64,000 nucleotides of DNA from JASHPR01 sp963833885 (GCA_963833885.1 CAWHZU010000003.1:62001-126000); one strand, 5' to 3'. Counted from the first letter of the stretch, positions 24,658 to 33,746 are shown. The notes: generated by a model from the letters alone, not told the origin. Program-made: numbers and translations.

Positions 24658-25337
24658 TGGGGCAGCTCCGTCCCGGCCTGCTCGGCCACCATGTACGCGG
24701 CGTACCAGTCCGGCCAGTCCGGGTCGGCCGCGCCGATGCGCTTCTCGTGCTCGCCGTGTGCTGCCTCCGCGCGCCGCATCGCGTTCGCCAGGTCCGCGGT
24801 ATTAGCGAATGCGGACTCGGTGGCGTCGACCCGGCCGGGGAACCGGGTCGTGATCTCCTGGAACACCCAGCTGTTCCCGTCCGGGTCGCTGAACGTGGCA
24901 AACGAGCCGTAGCTCTTGTGATCGGGCGCGGGCCCGCCAACCCGTTCCCACACCCCGTCGCCGTCGCGGACCCGGCATACGCTGCCCATCGCGCAGTGGA
25001 ACACCGGGCTGACCTCGACGCCCCGGCCGGCCAGGTCGTCGTGCGCGGCCTGGATGTCGGAGACGGACATGAGCGTGCCCTGGAAAGAGCCCGGCGGGGC
25101 CGACGTGAGGTTCGTGCCGAACTGGACCGAGCACCCTGAGCCCGGCGGCGTGAACTGGATCAGGCGAAATTCGTCGCCGGCAACATCGGCGTCCAGCCGC
25201 CACCCGAGTCTGGCGTAGTACTCCTTCGCGCGGTCGGCGTCGGACACGGGAATGATGAGCACCTCGAGCTTCATGTCCACGCTCCCGGTACCTTGCATCC
25301 CACTCGTGCTGGCGCTGCGGTCCTCGGTCGTGCTCAT
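24654..25337 (-). CDS. VOC (glyoxalase/bleomycin-resistance) family protein
   Basis: The ATG at 25337 with GGGAG six bases upstream gives 227 residues; longer upstream frames lack support. A VOC module fills roughly residues 20-150 (KLEVLIIPVSDADRAKEYYA to FATFSDPDGNSWVFQEI), the usual two beta-alpha-beta-beta-beta halves. A helical tail of about 65 residues (SAFANTADLANAMRRAEAAHG) follows, rich in acidic residues and Trp. VOC proteins bind a metal and act in dioxygenation, isomerisation or resistance. It is the first gene of a tightly coupled three-gene unit. Confidence 0.87.
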   Translation of the reverse strand: MSTTEDRSASTSGMQGTGSVDMKLEVLIIPVSDADRAKEYYARLGWRLDADVAGDEFRLIQFTPPGSGCSVQFGTNLTSAPPGSFQGTLMSVSDIQAAHDDLAGRGVEVSPVFHCAMGSVCRVRDGDGVWERVGGPAPDHKSYGSFATFSDPDGNSWVFQEITTRFPGRVDATESAFANTADLANAMRRAEAAHGEHEKRIGAADPDWPDWYAAYMVAEQAGTELPQ

Positions 25338-25526
25338 CGCGTGCTCCCTGGGGTGAGACGGGGGACGACGTAAGCGTTTCACGACGGGTCATACCCCGCG
25401 GAAGATCCCCCGCCAATCCCGCTTGACAGCACGCGGCGGTTCTTGCTGTTCCCTGGGCACACTTGGATTTAGGCGAATATATATATAGATGCCTACCTGC
25501 CGTCCTGCACCGCAGCCTGGGCGCGC

Positions 25527-28220
25527 TCAACCCGCGGCGGCATGAGCGAAGTGCCGTTTCAGGAGCTCGTAGAACTCGTTGGGCGGCAGCGGATGCGAGA
25601 AGAAGTAACCCTGCGCGATCCGGCAGCCGAGCATCCGCAAGCCTGTCACCTGGTCGGAGGTTTCGACGCCTTCGGCCACCGCGGCTATGCCGATGGCGTT
25701 GGCGAGCTCGATGACGGCCCGGACGATCGCCGAGTCGACCCGGCTCTCCGCGACGCCCTTGACGAAGGCGCGGTCGACCTTCACCTCGTGCACCGGGAAC
25801 TGCTTGAGGTAGGCGAGTGAGGAGTGGCCGGTGCCGAAGTCGTCGATAGCCAGTCGCACGCCCAGCCGGTTGAGCTTCTTCATCACGTCGCGAGCGCCGG
25901 AGAGATCCTCCATGACCATGGATTCGGTGATCTCGAACGTCAGCGACGTCGACGGCAACCCGCAGGCGTCGAGGGCCGCCGCGACCTGCGACAGCAGCCC
26001 GTTCTCCTGGAACTGCCGCGGCGAGAGGTTGACGTTGAGCGGGAAGTCCACGCCGAGCCGGTCCCTGATCGAGCGCACCTGGGCACAGGCCTGCTCCAGG
26101 ACGTACCGGCCGACCGGCAGTATCAGCCCGGTCTCCTCTGCGATCGGGATGAAGCGCATGGGGGCGATCAGGCCGTTCACCGGATGACGCCACCGCACGA
26201 GCGCCTCGGCGCCCACGATCTGCTTCCCGTCCAGGGAATAGAACGGCTGATAATGCACCTCGAGCTCGCCCCGCTCCAGGCCCTTGCGCAGGTCGGCCTC
26301 GATCTGGATCCGCTCGGCGGACCGGGTTCCCATGGACCGCTGGTCGAACACCCGGTAGACGCCGCCCCCGCCCCTGACCTTGGCCTCGTACATGGCCACG
26401 TCAGCGTCGCGCAGCAGGTCATCGGTTGTCTTGCCGGGGTCTGTCATCGCGATCCCGACGGACACGGTGGCGACCATTTCGTAGCCTCCCGACAGCACCA
26501 TGGGCTGCTGCACCGCGACGCAGATGCGCCGCGCCGCGATGACCGCCTCGTCCTGTCCGGCCACGTCCTCGAGCAGCACCACGAACTCGTCGCCGCCGAA
26601 GCGCGCGATCAGGTCGTTGCCACGCACCACGCCCTTCATCCGGTTGCCGATCGCGACCAGAAACTCGTCGCCGGTCACGTGACCGAGGCTGTCGTTGATG
26701 CTCTTGAACCGGTCGACGTCGATGAAGATCAGCGCGTGCGTCTTGCGGTCGAGTTCCGACCGGCGCAACGCCTGTTCGAGCCGTTCGACCAGCAGCCGGC
26801 GATTTGCCAGCCCGGTGAGGCCGTCGTAGAAGGCGTGATGGTGGAGCTCGTCCTCGAATGCCTTGCGCTCAGTGATGTCGCGAAACGTGATGACCGCGCC
26901 CGTGGGGCCGGCGTCACCCATGACCGCCGACGCCGTATAGGCGACCGGTATGGTCGCGCCGTCCTTGCCCCGGAAACGGGCGTCGTCCTCGCGGATCGCG
27001 CGGCGCGTACGCATGGCCTCGCAAGCCGGAACGAGCAGGAAATCCGGTGCGGCTACCGCAGGTTCCGCGGCTTGGTCGCTGGTGATGTTGAGTGGCGGCA
27101 GCTCGATCAGGTCGGCCGCGGCCGGGTTCACGAACGTGAGCCTGCCGTCCACATCAATCGCGCAGACGCCTTCGCCGATGTTGAGGGTGATGGAGGAGAG
27201 CCGTTCGCGTTCGACGTGGACCTGCTGGTACAGCTCAGCGTTGCTGAGGGCGGCGTTGCCGACGGCGGCAAGCGCGCGCAGCAGGCCGTGGTCGGCGTCG
27301 TCGAACGGCTCATCGCGCCGTCGGCCGGCCGCCACCAGCCACTGCTGCTCCCCGGCGATCGTGATGGCTGCCGACAGCTCACCGGGCGCCGGATCTGCGG
27401 ACGTCAGCGTCGCCTGCGGGCTGCGGAGCAGCCGCCGGACCGACTCCAGGACCGTGTCCAGGACCGGCTGCTGCCGAAGCTGGCGGTTGGCCTCCAGGGT
27501 GACCTCGTACAGCCCTTCGGTCCTGGCGCGGTCGTACAGCGCCGCGTACCTGGCGCCGATGAGCCAGCGTCCGAGGATCAGCAACGGAATTGCCAGCACG
27601 ATCGCCCAGTGGTCGGCTCGTACGGCGAGCGCGAGCACGACGCCGGTTAACGCTCCGCCGCCAGCCAGGGTGAGCTGGATCATCAGGTCGCTGGTGAACT
27701 CCTGCCAGGTCATTCCGATCGACGCCATCACGCCGCTGACCAGGGTCTCATTGACGATCAGGAATACGGCTACTCCCGCCACGACGGCACCGACCTGGGC
27801 GACGCCGATCGAATCCGTCGGCACGGCTATCCCGCGGCTCACGGCCAGGCCCAGCCCCGCGGACACCAGAACCTGCCCAGCGTTGAAGGCCGACTTCACC
27901 AGCGGCCGGCGGCGGATGGCCTGTGCCAAGGTCGTCGCCATCGCGAGGGTGCCGAGGGTAAGGACCGGCGGCACGAGCAGGGCGAGGATGACGAAGAAGC
28001 ACTCATCCACCTGGGCGGCCTCGGACTCGCCGCCCCGGAACACGATCACCGGCCACAGCCAGCTTCCCAAGAGCAGCACGCCGAGGACGGCGGCCACGAA
28101 CCACTGGCTCTCGCTGACCGGCGCGGAGGCCGACTGACGTATCCCCGCAACGATCAGCGTGCCGACGCCGCCCGCGATGGAGGCGGCCACGATCGCCCGA
28201 GCAGGGCGTGGCAGTTTCAT
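25527..28220 (-). CDS. Membrane GAF-PAS-GGDEF-EAL cyclic-di-GMP protein
   Basis: The ATG at 28220 gives 897 residues; the open frame upstream only mirrors the subtilisin repeat region. About eight membrane helices (to ~residue 230) are followed by a GAF-like region, a PAS domain and a GGDEF domain with intact GGDEF at 542-546. An RGND I-site lies five residues before it, so a product-inhibited diguanylate cyclase is possible. The EAL domain (EAL at 672) keeps NLSPRQF, ITES, DDFGTG, KVD and AEGVE, so phosphodiesterase activity is also expected. It lies 25 bases downstream of the subtilisin gene, so the two may be co-transcribed. Confidence 0.9.
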   Translation of the reverse strand: MKLPRPARAIVAASIAGGVGTLIVAGIRQSASAPVSESQWFVAAVLGVLLLGSWLWPVIVFRGGESEAAQVDECFFVILALLVPPVLTLGTLAMATTLAQAIRRRPLVKSAFNAGQVLVSAGLGLAVSRGIAVPTDSIGVAQVGAVVAGVAVFLIVNETLVSGVMASIGMTWQEFTSDLMIQLTLAGGGALTGVVLALAVRADHWAIVLAIPLLILGRWLIGARYAALYDRARTEGLYEVTLEANRQLRQQPVLDTVLESVRRLLRSPQATLTSADPAPGELSAAITIAGEQQWLVAAGRRRDEPFDDADHGLLRALAAVGNAALSNAELYQQVHVERERLSSITLNIGEGVCAIDVDGRLTFVNPAAADLIELPPLNITSDQAAEPAVAAPDFLLVPACEAMRTRRAIREDDARFRGKDGATIPVAYTASAVMGDAGPTGAVITFRDITERKAFEDELHHHAFYDGLTGLANRRLLVERLEQALRRSELDRKTHALIFIDVDRFKSINDSLGHVTGDEFLVAIGNRMKGVVRGNDLIARFGGDEFVVLLEDVAGQDEAVIAARRICVAVQQPMVLSGGYEMVATVSVGIAMTDPGKTTDDLLRDADVAMYEAKVRGGGGVYRVFDQRSMGTRSAERIQIEADLRKGLERGELEVHYQPFYSLDGKQIVGAEALVRWRHPVNGLIAPMRFIPIAEETGLILPVGRYVLEQACAQVRSIRDRLGVDFPLNVNLSPRQFQENGLLSQVAAALDACGLPSTSLTFEITESMVMEDLSGARDVMKKLNRLGVRLAIDDFGTGHSSLAYLKQFPVHEVKVDRAFVKGVAESRVDSAIVRAVIELANAIGIAAVAEGVETSDQVTGLRMLGCRIAQGYFFSHPLPPNEFYELLKRHFAHAAAG

Positions 28221-28245
28221 GGTCTGGCTACGTCGCGACCACTCC

Positions 28246-29916
28246 TTAGTTCCATTCCGATGAGCTCCAGGCGCTGCCGTTCCAGGCGGCGCCTGCCCAC
28301 ACGGATCCCTGCCACGCGGTGCCGTCCCACGCCGCGCCCGCCCACACGGAGCCGTCCCATGCGGCGCTTGCCCAGCCGCCGTCATTCCAGGCTTTGCTGG
28401 ACCACGCAAAACCGTTCCACGCCGATCCGTTCCACGCTGACCCGTTCCACGACTTGCTGCTGACCGAACCCTGCGGCCATGAGACGCCCGACCAGAGGCT
28501 CGCGTTCCAGGTGTTGGCCAAGCTGGTCACGGGTGAGAGCGAAACCGTGGCCCCGAGCAGGGTCAGCACCGAGCCGACGACGGACTGGCCGAGGTCCATC
28601 GGGCCCGCGGTGGCCGCGGCGTTCGCGTTCAGGGCTCCATGCCCGTCTACGAAGGGATTCCCGACCGGGCCAGGGCTGGTCGTGCCGAGCAGCCGGGCCT
28701 TGAGCTGATCGGGTGTGAGCGAAGGGTTGTCGGCCAGGATCAGGGCCGCCGCACCGCTCGTGATGGCCGTGCTGAACGATGTGCCGGAACCGACGAAGTT
28801 GCCCGAGCCGATGCGGGCCGAGGGGTTTTCGTTGTAGATCGTCGAGCCAGGCGCGGCCAGGCTGACGACCGAGCGGCCGGAGGTGACCAGGTCGGGCTTT
28901 GCCCAGCCGTCCGGTGACGTAGGCCCGGCGCTGCTGAAGTTCGTCATCTCATCGTCGGCGACCACCGGCTGGGCCATGTCGTCCAGCGAGCCCACGGTGA
29001 TCACCAGGGGATCGTCCCCGGGCGACAGAATGGTCCCGTTGGATGGCCCGGCGTTGCCGGCCGAGGCCACCACCGCGATGCCCGAGTTCCACGCCGCCTG
29101 CACCGCCTGGTCGAGCGGGTTAACGACGGTGGACTCGAACGGCTGGAAGCCCAGGGACATATTGAGAACCCTGATGTTGTAGGCGAGCTGGTTATCGACC
29201 GCCCACTGCACACCGTCGATCACCGTCGCCAGGTCGGTCTGGCCGGTCGCGCCGGCCACCTTGACCGACACCAGGTCGGCGCCCGGTGCCTCGCCCTCGT
29301 ACTGCCCGCCCGAGGAGGCGCCGTTCCCGGCGATCAGCCCAGCCACGAACGTGCCATGGCCAAAGCTGTCCTGGAACGGGTTGTTCCCCCCGGTCAGGTC
29401 GACCCCGCCGATCAGGCGTCCGGCAAAGTCAGGCAGGTCGTCGATGCCGGTGTCGAGCACGGCTACGGTGACGCCCTGGCCGGTGTCACCGCCGGCGAAC
29501 AACTGCGTGGCGCCGGTCTGCTGCAAGAACTCATCGGACGGCGTGTGCGGGCCCGTCGACTCGACGGTCGACTGCACGCTGACCGAAACGTCGGGCGTCA
29601 CCGTGATGCCCGGCAGCGCCGCCAGCAGCGGTTCGAGCACGGTCGGGATCGAAGCCTCGACCCCGTTGATGATGTGAAACTTCGTCAGTACGTTGCCAAG
29701 CACGTCACCCACAGCGGTAACCGGGCTCAGCAGCCCGCTCGCGGTGACGATGACATTCTCGGTGCTGCTCGCCGACGCGGCCGGGACACCGACGACCGCG
29801 GTGCCGACTAATGCGGAAGTGACCAGACCGACCAGACCGGTTATCAGCCCCTTCCTCCGCCAGATGACCGATGGTACGTAAAGGATTCGCCCGGGCGACC
29901 CGCCAGTCAGCCTCAT
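28246..29916 (-). CDS. Secreted subtilisin-like (S8) protease with Trp-rich repeat tail
   Basis: The ATG at 29916 with GGAGGG six bases upstream gives 556 residues. A signal segment (GLITGLVGLVTSALVGTAVVG) is followed by a short prodomain and the S8 triad: Asp in VAVLDTGIDD, His in GHGTFVAG and Ser in GSGTSFSTA. The last ~85 residues contain about fifteen Trp at mostly five-residue spacing, in units such as SWNGSAWNG and AWDGSVWAGAAWDG, ending in SSSEWN. The repeat may anchor the protease to the envelope or form a beta-stack; that is inference. It sits directly upstream of the GGDEF-EAL gene. Confidence 0.9.
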   Translation of the reverse strand: MRLTGGSPGRILYVPSVIWRRKGLITGLVGLVTSALVGTAVVGVPAASASSTENVIVTASGLLSPVTAVGDVLGNVLTKFHIINGVEASIPTVLEPLLAALPGITVTPDVSVSVQSTVESTGPHTPSDEFLQQTGATQLFAGGDTGQGVTVAVLDTGIDDLPDFAGRLIGGVDLTGGNNPFQDSFGHGTFVAGLIAGNGASSGGQYEGEAPGADLVSVKVAGATGQTDLATVIDGVQWAVDNQLAYNIRVLNMSLGFQPFESTVVNPLDQAVQAAWNSGIAVVASAGNAGPSNGTILSPGDDPLVITVGSLDDMAQPVVADDEMTNFSSAGPTSPDGWAKPDLVTSGRSVVSLAAPGSTIYNENPSARIGSGNFVGSGTSFSTAITSGAAALILADNPSLTPDQLKARLLGTTSPGPVGNPFVDGHGALNANAAATAGPMDLGQSVVGSVLTLLGATVSLSPVTSLANTWNASLWSGVSWPQGSVSSKSWNGSAWNGSAWNGFAWSSKAWNDGGWASAAWDGSVWAGAAWDGTAWQGSVWAGAAWNGSAWSSSEWN

Positions 29917-30308
29917 CGCCGACCCTCCCCTGAATGTGCTCTTTAAACGCAACCACCGTACGCCGCGAGCGGCATCTTTAAGCCTGAAATTTCACGCAAG
30001 GACTGGGAACTTTCGGGAATAAAAAGCACCAACAGTTTAATGACCTACCAAAAGTGCCCGGCAGGTGCGCTGATGCCGATGCCCCGGTATTAGCCTGCTC
30101 GTCCGGTACGTGGCCTGCGGGAATGGCGGCGACCCACGGCGCAGGGCGTGTGGTGACCGGACAGTTCCGTCATGTGCGGTACGGGAACTATAGTTTCTCG
30201 GCATCAAGCGTGCGATTTCAGTGCGGTTGCGGCCGTGCACTTCTCCTGAATACAAGCGATTTGACCCTTAACTGTACCGGCCGCAATAGACATCTGCTTC
30301 GGCGTCAA
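29917..30308. other. Intergenic region with subtilisin leader
   Basis: About 390 bases without a supportable gene. The part next to the subtilisin start is AT-richer than its surroundings, includes two similar words (CTTTAAAC and CTTTAAGC) and a GCCGC/GCGGC mini-palindrome near 29970, and should hold that gene's promoter. A 72-codon minus-strand frame at 30037-30255 has Arg/Ser-rich, unconvincing composition and is not called. No riboswitch fold was recognised. Confidence 0.5.
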
Positions 30309-30983
30309 TTAGGGCAGCCGGATGGCGGAGCCGAAGGCGCACAGGTCGCGCAGCACGCACTGATCGCAGCGTGGCCGCTGCGCGCGGCAGACTGTCCGGC
30401 CATGAGTGACCAGCGCGACGTGCAGGTCGTAGCGGATGCGCGCCGGGACGATCTGCGCGAGGATCCTGTGTGCCGCATCTGCGGTTGTCTTCGCCGGGAT
30501 CCACCCCAGCCGGATCGCGATGCGGTGCACGTGGGTATCGACGGGGAACGCGGCCCGCCCGAGGGAGAACACGAGCACGCACGCCGCGGTCTTCGGGCCG
30601 ACCCCGGGCAGCGATTCCAGGTAGGCCGTTGCGGCCCCGTCATCGAGTTCGGCCAGCCGGTCGAGGCTGACCCGGCCCTCGCGCTCCTCGATGGCCGCCA
30701 GGATCTGCTTGATGCGCCGGGCTTTCTGGTCGGCGATGCCGCCGCGGCGGATCGCGTCGGCCACGTCCTCGGTGGGTGCGTCGGCGACCTGCTCCCAGTT
30801 CGGGAAGATCTCCTTCAGCCGGGCGAAGGCGCGCCCGGAGTTGATGTCCGAGGTGTGCTGCGACAGCACGGTCGCAACGACCTCGTCGAGCGCCGGGAGC
30901 ACGGGCTTGGGAGTGAACCTGCCCTGCTGCGCGCGCAGCCGCCGGTGCACTTCGGCGACGACAGCCGGGCCGGGCGTTGTCAC
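30309..30983 (-). CDS. Endonuclease III-like DNA glycosylase/AP lyase
   Basis: The 224-residue product should remove oxidised pyrimidines and nick abasic sites. It has the helix-hairpin-helix with catalytic Lys (LPGVGPKTAACV), the catalytic Asp (FPVDTHVHRI) and the C-terminal 4Fe-4S loop CRAQRPRCDQCVLRDLC (Cys-x6-Cys-x2-Cys-x5-Cys). A GTG start at 30983 overlaps the stop of the Fic gene (GTGA), so it is translated from the same message. Coupling a repair enzyme to a Fic protein is unusual and may be incidental. It might be the organism's second Nth-type enzyme rather than the housekeeping one. Confidence 0.88.
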   Translation of the reverse strand: MTTPGPAVVAEVHRRLRAQQGRFTPKPVLPALDEVVATVLSQHTSDINSGRAFARLKEIFPNWEQVADAPTEDVADAIRRGGIADQKARRIKQILAAIEEREGRVSLDRLAELDDGAATAYLESLPGVGPKTAACVLVFSLGRAAFPVDTHVHRIAIRLGWIPAKTTADAAHRILAQIVPARIRYDLHVALVTHGRTVCRAQRPRCDQCVLRDLCAFGSAIRLP

Positions 30984-32260
30984 TGGCCCTCCTGTCGGTA
31001 TGGCACCCCGCGCGAGGGTCCGCTTGTAAGGGTATTTCCCCGAGGGCTAGCGAGTTGTCGCTCGAGTGCTGTAAAAGCCTCGATCACTCCCGTCGCCTCG
31101 AAGGCTCGGTTCCGACGGCCCACGCCGATTGGGCGCAGGATCCCGGCGCCCTCGAGCCGCTTGATCGCATCATTAGCAGGAGCAAATGTGCGTCCGATAA
31201 GAGCCGCCGCTGACGTAACGGTGATCAGAGGCGCTCCGGGCAGGGCCCGCAAGAGCAGGTCGGTGGCCGAGTTAGCCCGCACTGGCCCAACCTGCGCCCG
31301 CCACTCCTCTTGAAGCAGGCGTGATCGTTTCTCGAAGCCCGCTGCGTCAGCGGCAGCGCGGACGCAGGCGGCCGCGAATCTAGCCACCCAGACATTGTTC
31401 CCGCTCTGTGCCCCGCCGGACGACGCCGGACCTCGGTATCTAGTTCCCTGCAGCCCTTCGACATAGTCCTTCGCCCACGTGGCGAGGACAAGCGAAATCG
31501 GCGGCAGTACGCGGGTGGCCAAACCTCGCCTGCGCAGTACGAAATGGATCAGGGCGCGGCCTGTCCGGCCATTGCCGTCGACAAACGGATGAATCGTTTC
31601 GAACTGTGCCTGCGCCATTGCCGCCTGCGCGACCGCAGGAAGCTCGTCGTCATTACAGAATTCGCAAAGGTCCTCGAGCAGGCCACGCACATGTTCGGGT
31701 GGCGGAGGAATGAATACAGCTGAACAGGGATTGTAGTCGCTGCCGCCAATCCAGTTCTGCTCGGAACGTATATGGCCTGCGTGGGCCTCCAGCCGGGTTC
31801 CGCTGAGGAGCCGTCTGTGGAAGTCAAGCATTGTTTCGATGGTGATTGGATCTTCCGGCTTAATGTGGCGGATCGCGGCTGACATCGCATCGATGTTCCC
31901 GAGAATCTCGGCAGCTGTGACATCGGCTGGATCCTCGCCGAGATCGATGGCCGCCTCTGCTCTGAGGAGTCGGCGTGCGCCGACCTCCAGTTCTTCGATG
32001 CGTGAGGAAGCGACGCATTCCGCCCGGAGCAGGATACGAGCAAGCGCCTCGGTATCCACCAACGTAGAAGCCTCTGTGTCCATGACGGCTATGGCACGTT
32101 CCGCGTCGGCGATGTCGGCCGCAGTGCTTCCTTCGAACAGCAGCTTCCGGCCGGCCAGGAGATCAGGCACGTACGCCTCGTAGTCGCAGGACCGCCGGTC
32201 GCGTCGCGCCACGCCGACCGCGGCTTCGGTGATCCAGTGCCTCCGGACAACCTTAGCCAC
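30980..32260 (-). CDS. Fic/DOC-domain protein with C-terminal winged helix
   Basis: A 426-residue Fic protein from GTG 32260 (AAGGAG five bases upstream). The Fic core carries HPFVDGNGRTGRAL, the complete catalytic motif for transfer of AMP from ATP to a hydroxyl side chain. An N-terminal helix has SSRIEE, matching the S/TxxxE part of the class II inhibitory motif but with Glu instead of Gly/Asn after it. Residues ~330-410 look like a winged helix (ITVTSAAALIGRTFAPANDAI), often used for autoregulation. A palindrome sits just upstream of the start. Target protein unknown; no antitoxin gene is adjacent, consistent with built-in inhibition. Confidence 0.9.
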   Translation of the reverse strand: MAKVVRRHWITEAAVGVARRDRRSCDYEAYVPDLLAGRKLLFEGSTAADIADAERAIAVMDTEASTLVDTEALARILLRAECVASSRIEELEVGARRLLRAEAAIDLGEDPADVTAAEILGNIDAMSAAIRHIKPEDPITIETMLDFHRRLLSGTRLEAHAGHIRSEQNWIGGSDYNPCSAVFIPPPPEHVRGLLEDLCEFCNDDELPAVAQAAMAQAQFETIHPFVDGNGRTGRALIHFVLRRRGLATRVLPPISLVLATWAKDYVEGLQGTRYRGPASSGGAQSGNNVWVARFAAACVRAAADAAGFEKRSRLLQEEWRAQVGPVRANSATDLLLRALPGAPLITVTSAAALIGRTFAPANDAIKRLEGAGILRPIGVGRRNRAFEATGVIEAFTALERQLASPRGNTLTSGPSRGVPYRQEGQ

Positions 32261-32270
32261 GCGGTCTCCT

Positions 32271-32299
32271 TATTATAGGTTGAACACAAACCCATAATA
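32271..32299. promoter_or_regulatory. Palindromic operator overlapping Fic promoter
   Basis: TATTATAGGTT, a 7-base spacer, and AACCCATAATA form an inverted repeat matching at 10 of 11 positions, ending 11 bases before the Fic start and abutting its ribosome site. On the minus strand it contains TATTAT and TATAAT hexamers, either of which could be the -10. A repressor here would block transcription, and the Fic protein's own winged helix is a candidate ligand. Binding is inferred. Confidence 0.55.
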
Positions 32300-32300
32300 C

Positions 32301-32994
32301 TGTTCCGAGTGGCTGCGAGGTTGCAAACCTCCAGCAAGGCTCATTACCTTCACATGCATCTGCTGGCCGATTCGCGGGCGGGTCAGCGTGGCGGGCCAGG
32401 ACGGTGGAAGGTCTGGCGGCCGCGGTGGTGTGAGCGGGGATCTACGTTGGCAGGCGTGGCAGTGGGTGCTGGCCAACCGGGGCTGATGGTTCGTTGCCGA
32501 GCGGGAGGGAGATCGCCGGTCGTTATGGTCGGCATGAGCGGTGGGGCCGGTTGGTCAAACGCGCAGGTACAGCAGGCGAGCTCGATGACCGCCCGGCGGA
32601 CCGGGCCTGCGCCTGGTCGGGAAGGCCGCACCGGCCACACGCGAATGACCCATCGCGGCCCTGACCGCAGGGACCACCGCTGGATCGGATGGCTGGGCAC
32701 TCACGAGCTCAGAGGTCTCAAGCGCCGCTGGCGTCGTCTGCGTCCAGCTGGTCGAGGGTGATCGGCTCGGCCAGGTCGGTGTCGCTGGTGGCCTGAGCCA
32801 GCAGGCCGGTGAACCGTCCGTGGCCCAGCTCGCGGCGGAGCGCCGCCAGGCGGCGAAGGTCGAAGTCAGCATGCGGGATGGCGAGGCGGAGCCTGAAACG
32901 CACCCGCCTGCGGGTCAGATGACCGGCCGAGGGCAGCCCAGGTTGGCCATGACCGGCTACCCGATGAGGCGCAGGGATGGCGGGCGCCCCAGCC
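32301..32994. other. Degenerate region without intact genes
   Basis: About 690 bases between the Fic operator and the CMD-like gene. Apart from the DUF2637-type remnant at 32439-32586 there is a short palindrome AGGTT-GCA-AACCT at about 32318-32330. A minus-strand frame from about 32915 to 32718 has a plausible amino acid mix (ADFDLRRLAALRRELGHGRF, ending DADDASGA) but no start or known family. I read the stretch as decayed mobile-element DNA. Confidence 0.45.
32439..32586 (+). pseudogene. Remnant of integrative-element protein (DUF2637/Spd-like C-terminus)
   Basis: In one frame the DNA reads RWQAWQWVLANRG then a stop. In the next frame, picking up at the same point, it reads ADGSLPSGREIAGRYGRHER and then WGRLVKRAGTAGEL. 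Joined by one shift this matches, from memory, the C-terminal segment of proteins on actinobacterial integrative conjugative elements and plasmids. The start is lost and the frame is broken near 32482, so the piece is a fossil. Family name is tentative. Confidence 0.55.
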
Positions 32995-33720
32995 TCAGAA
33001 ACAGCCGAGCACGGTGGCCGCGGCGGCGGCGATACGATCGGAACCCAGCACGGGAAGAAGAGCGACGAGCACACCAGTGATCTCGGCACCGGTCACGCCG
33101 CGGTCGAGAGCCGCCTCACACGCGGACCGGATTGGGTCGCGGGAATCGCCGGCGGCCACCAGAGCGGCCAGGCGCACCAGGGCGTGGGTTCTGATGTCCA
33201 ATCCGGACAGATCGATGTTGCCCGCTACCGGGCCCAGGGCAGGCGCCAGCACGTCCGGGTCGCTGGCTGCGGCGCCCGCCAGCCACGTTTGCCATCCCGC
33301 AGCCGGTCCGCAGCCGTTGCCTACCCAGGGGCCACCCGGCACGGCCGGGGACCGCATTACCTCAGCACCGAGCTCGCTGATGCTGACGATATGAATCGCG
33401 AGATTCAGGAACCGGTCCAGCAATCCCCACAGCTCGCACTCATCACGAACCGACGCGACGACCGACGTCCAGCCTCGCCCTGACTGGGTCTGGAGTCCGT
33501 CAGCCACGCCGCCCAGCATCACCAGGCTCTCGCCCCAGGCAACAATCCGGTACCGCCGGGCTTGGTGATCTGGGGCGGTCATTGCTGCTCCGGGCAGTCC
33601 ATGCAAGGCGGAGTCCCTGGCTGCGGCCACCGCAGGCTTGCGATAAGACCCAAGTCCCCAAGCCGCCCGGCCGTCTGGGCGCATCTCGATGGCGGGTGCT
33701 CGATGGCAGGGCTCCTTCAA
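32995..33720 (-). CDS. Carboxymuconolactone decarboxylase-like protein (AhpD fold)
   Basis: The C-terminal ~70 residues (LDIRTHALVRLAALVAAGDS through VTGAEITGVLVALLPVLGSD) match the actinobacterial CMD/AhpD-like family. The CxxC redox pair of AhpD is absent, as in true CMD proteins. The first ~120 residues have no recognised match, and the open frame begins at a TTG (33720) with AAGGAG inside the first codons, so the real start may be internal, for example near 33350. Enzyme role unknown; nearby ring-cleavage genes are more than 25 kb away. It lies divergent from the TetR gene at 33875. Confidence 0.6.
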   Translation of the reverse strand: MKEPCHRAPAIEMRPDGRAAWGLGSYRKPAVAAARDSALHGLPGAAMTAPDHQARRYRIVAWGESLVMLGGVADGLQTQSGRGWTSVVASVRDECELWGLLDRFLNLAIHIVSISELGAEVMRSPAVPGGPWVGNGCGPAAGWQTWLAGAAASDPDVLAPALGPVAGNIDLSGLDIRTHALVRLAALVAAGDSRDPIRSACEAALDRGVTGAEITGVLVALLPVLGSDRIAAAAATVLGCF

Positions 33721-33727
33721 ATGCTTC

Positions 33728-33746
33728 TCTAGAGTAATGCTCCAGA
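33728..33746. promoter_or_regulatory. Imperfect palindrome between CMD-like and TetR genes
   Basis: TCTAGAG-TAATG-CTCCAGA matches its reverse complement at 6 of 7 arm positions. It lies in the 154-base divergent gap, just above the CMD-like frame, where a TetR operator would be expected. Assignment is speculative. Confidence 0.35.

Noticed and set aside
25355..25430. SigR-like promoter for the VOC operon
   Set aside because: GGGATT and a GTAT-like word can be paired, but the match to a stress-sigma consensus is too weak to claim.
25423..25451. TTGACA hexamer as a promoter
   Set aside because: No TAnnnT box at 16-19 bases and no plus-strand gene downstream.
25824..27650. 608-codon plus-strand frame opposite the GGDEF-EAL gene
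   Set aside because: Antisense shadow; the minus-strand protein keeps all catalytic motifs.
32718..33089. 123-codon minus-strand frame as a gene
   Set aside because: Only its last ~60 residues look protein-like; there is no ribosome site or family match, so it is mentioned only as part of the degenerate region.
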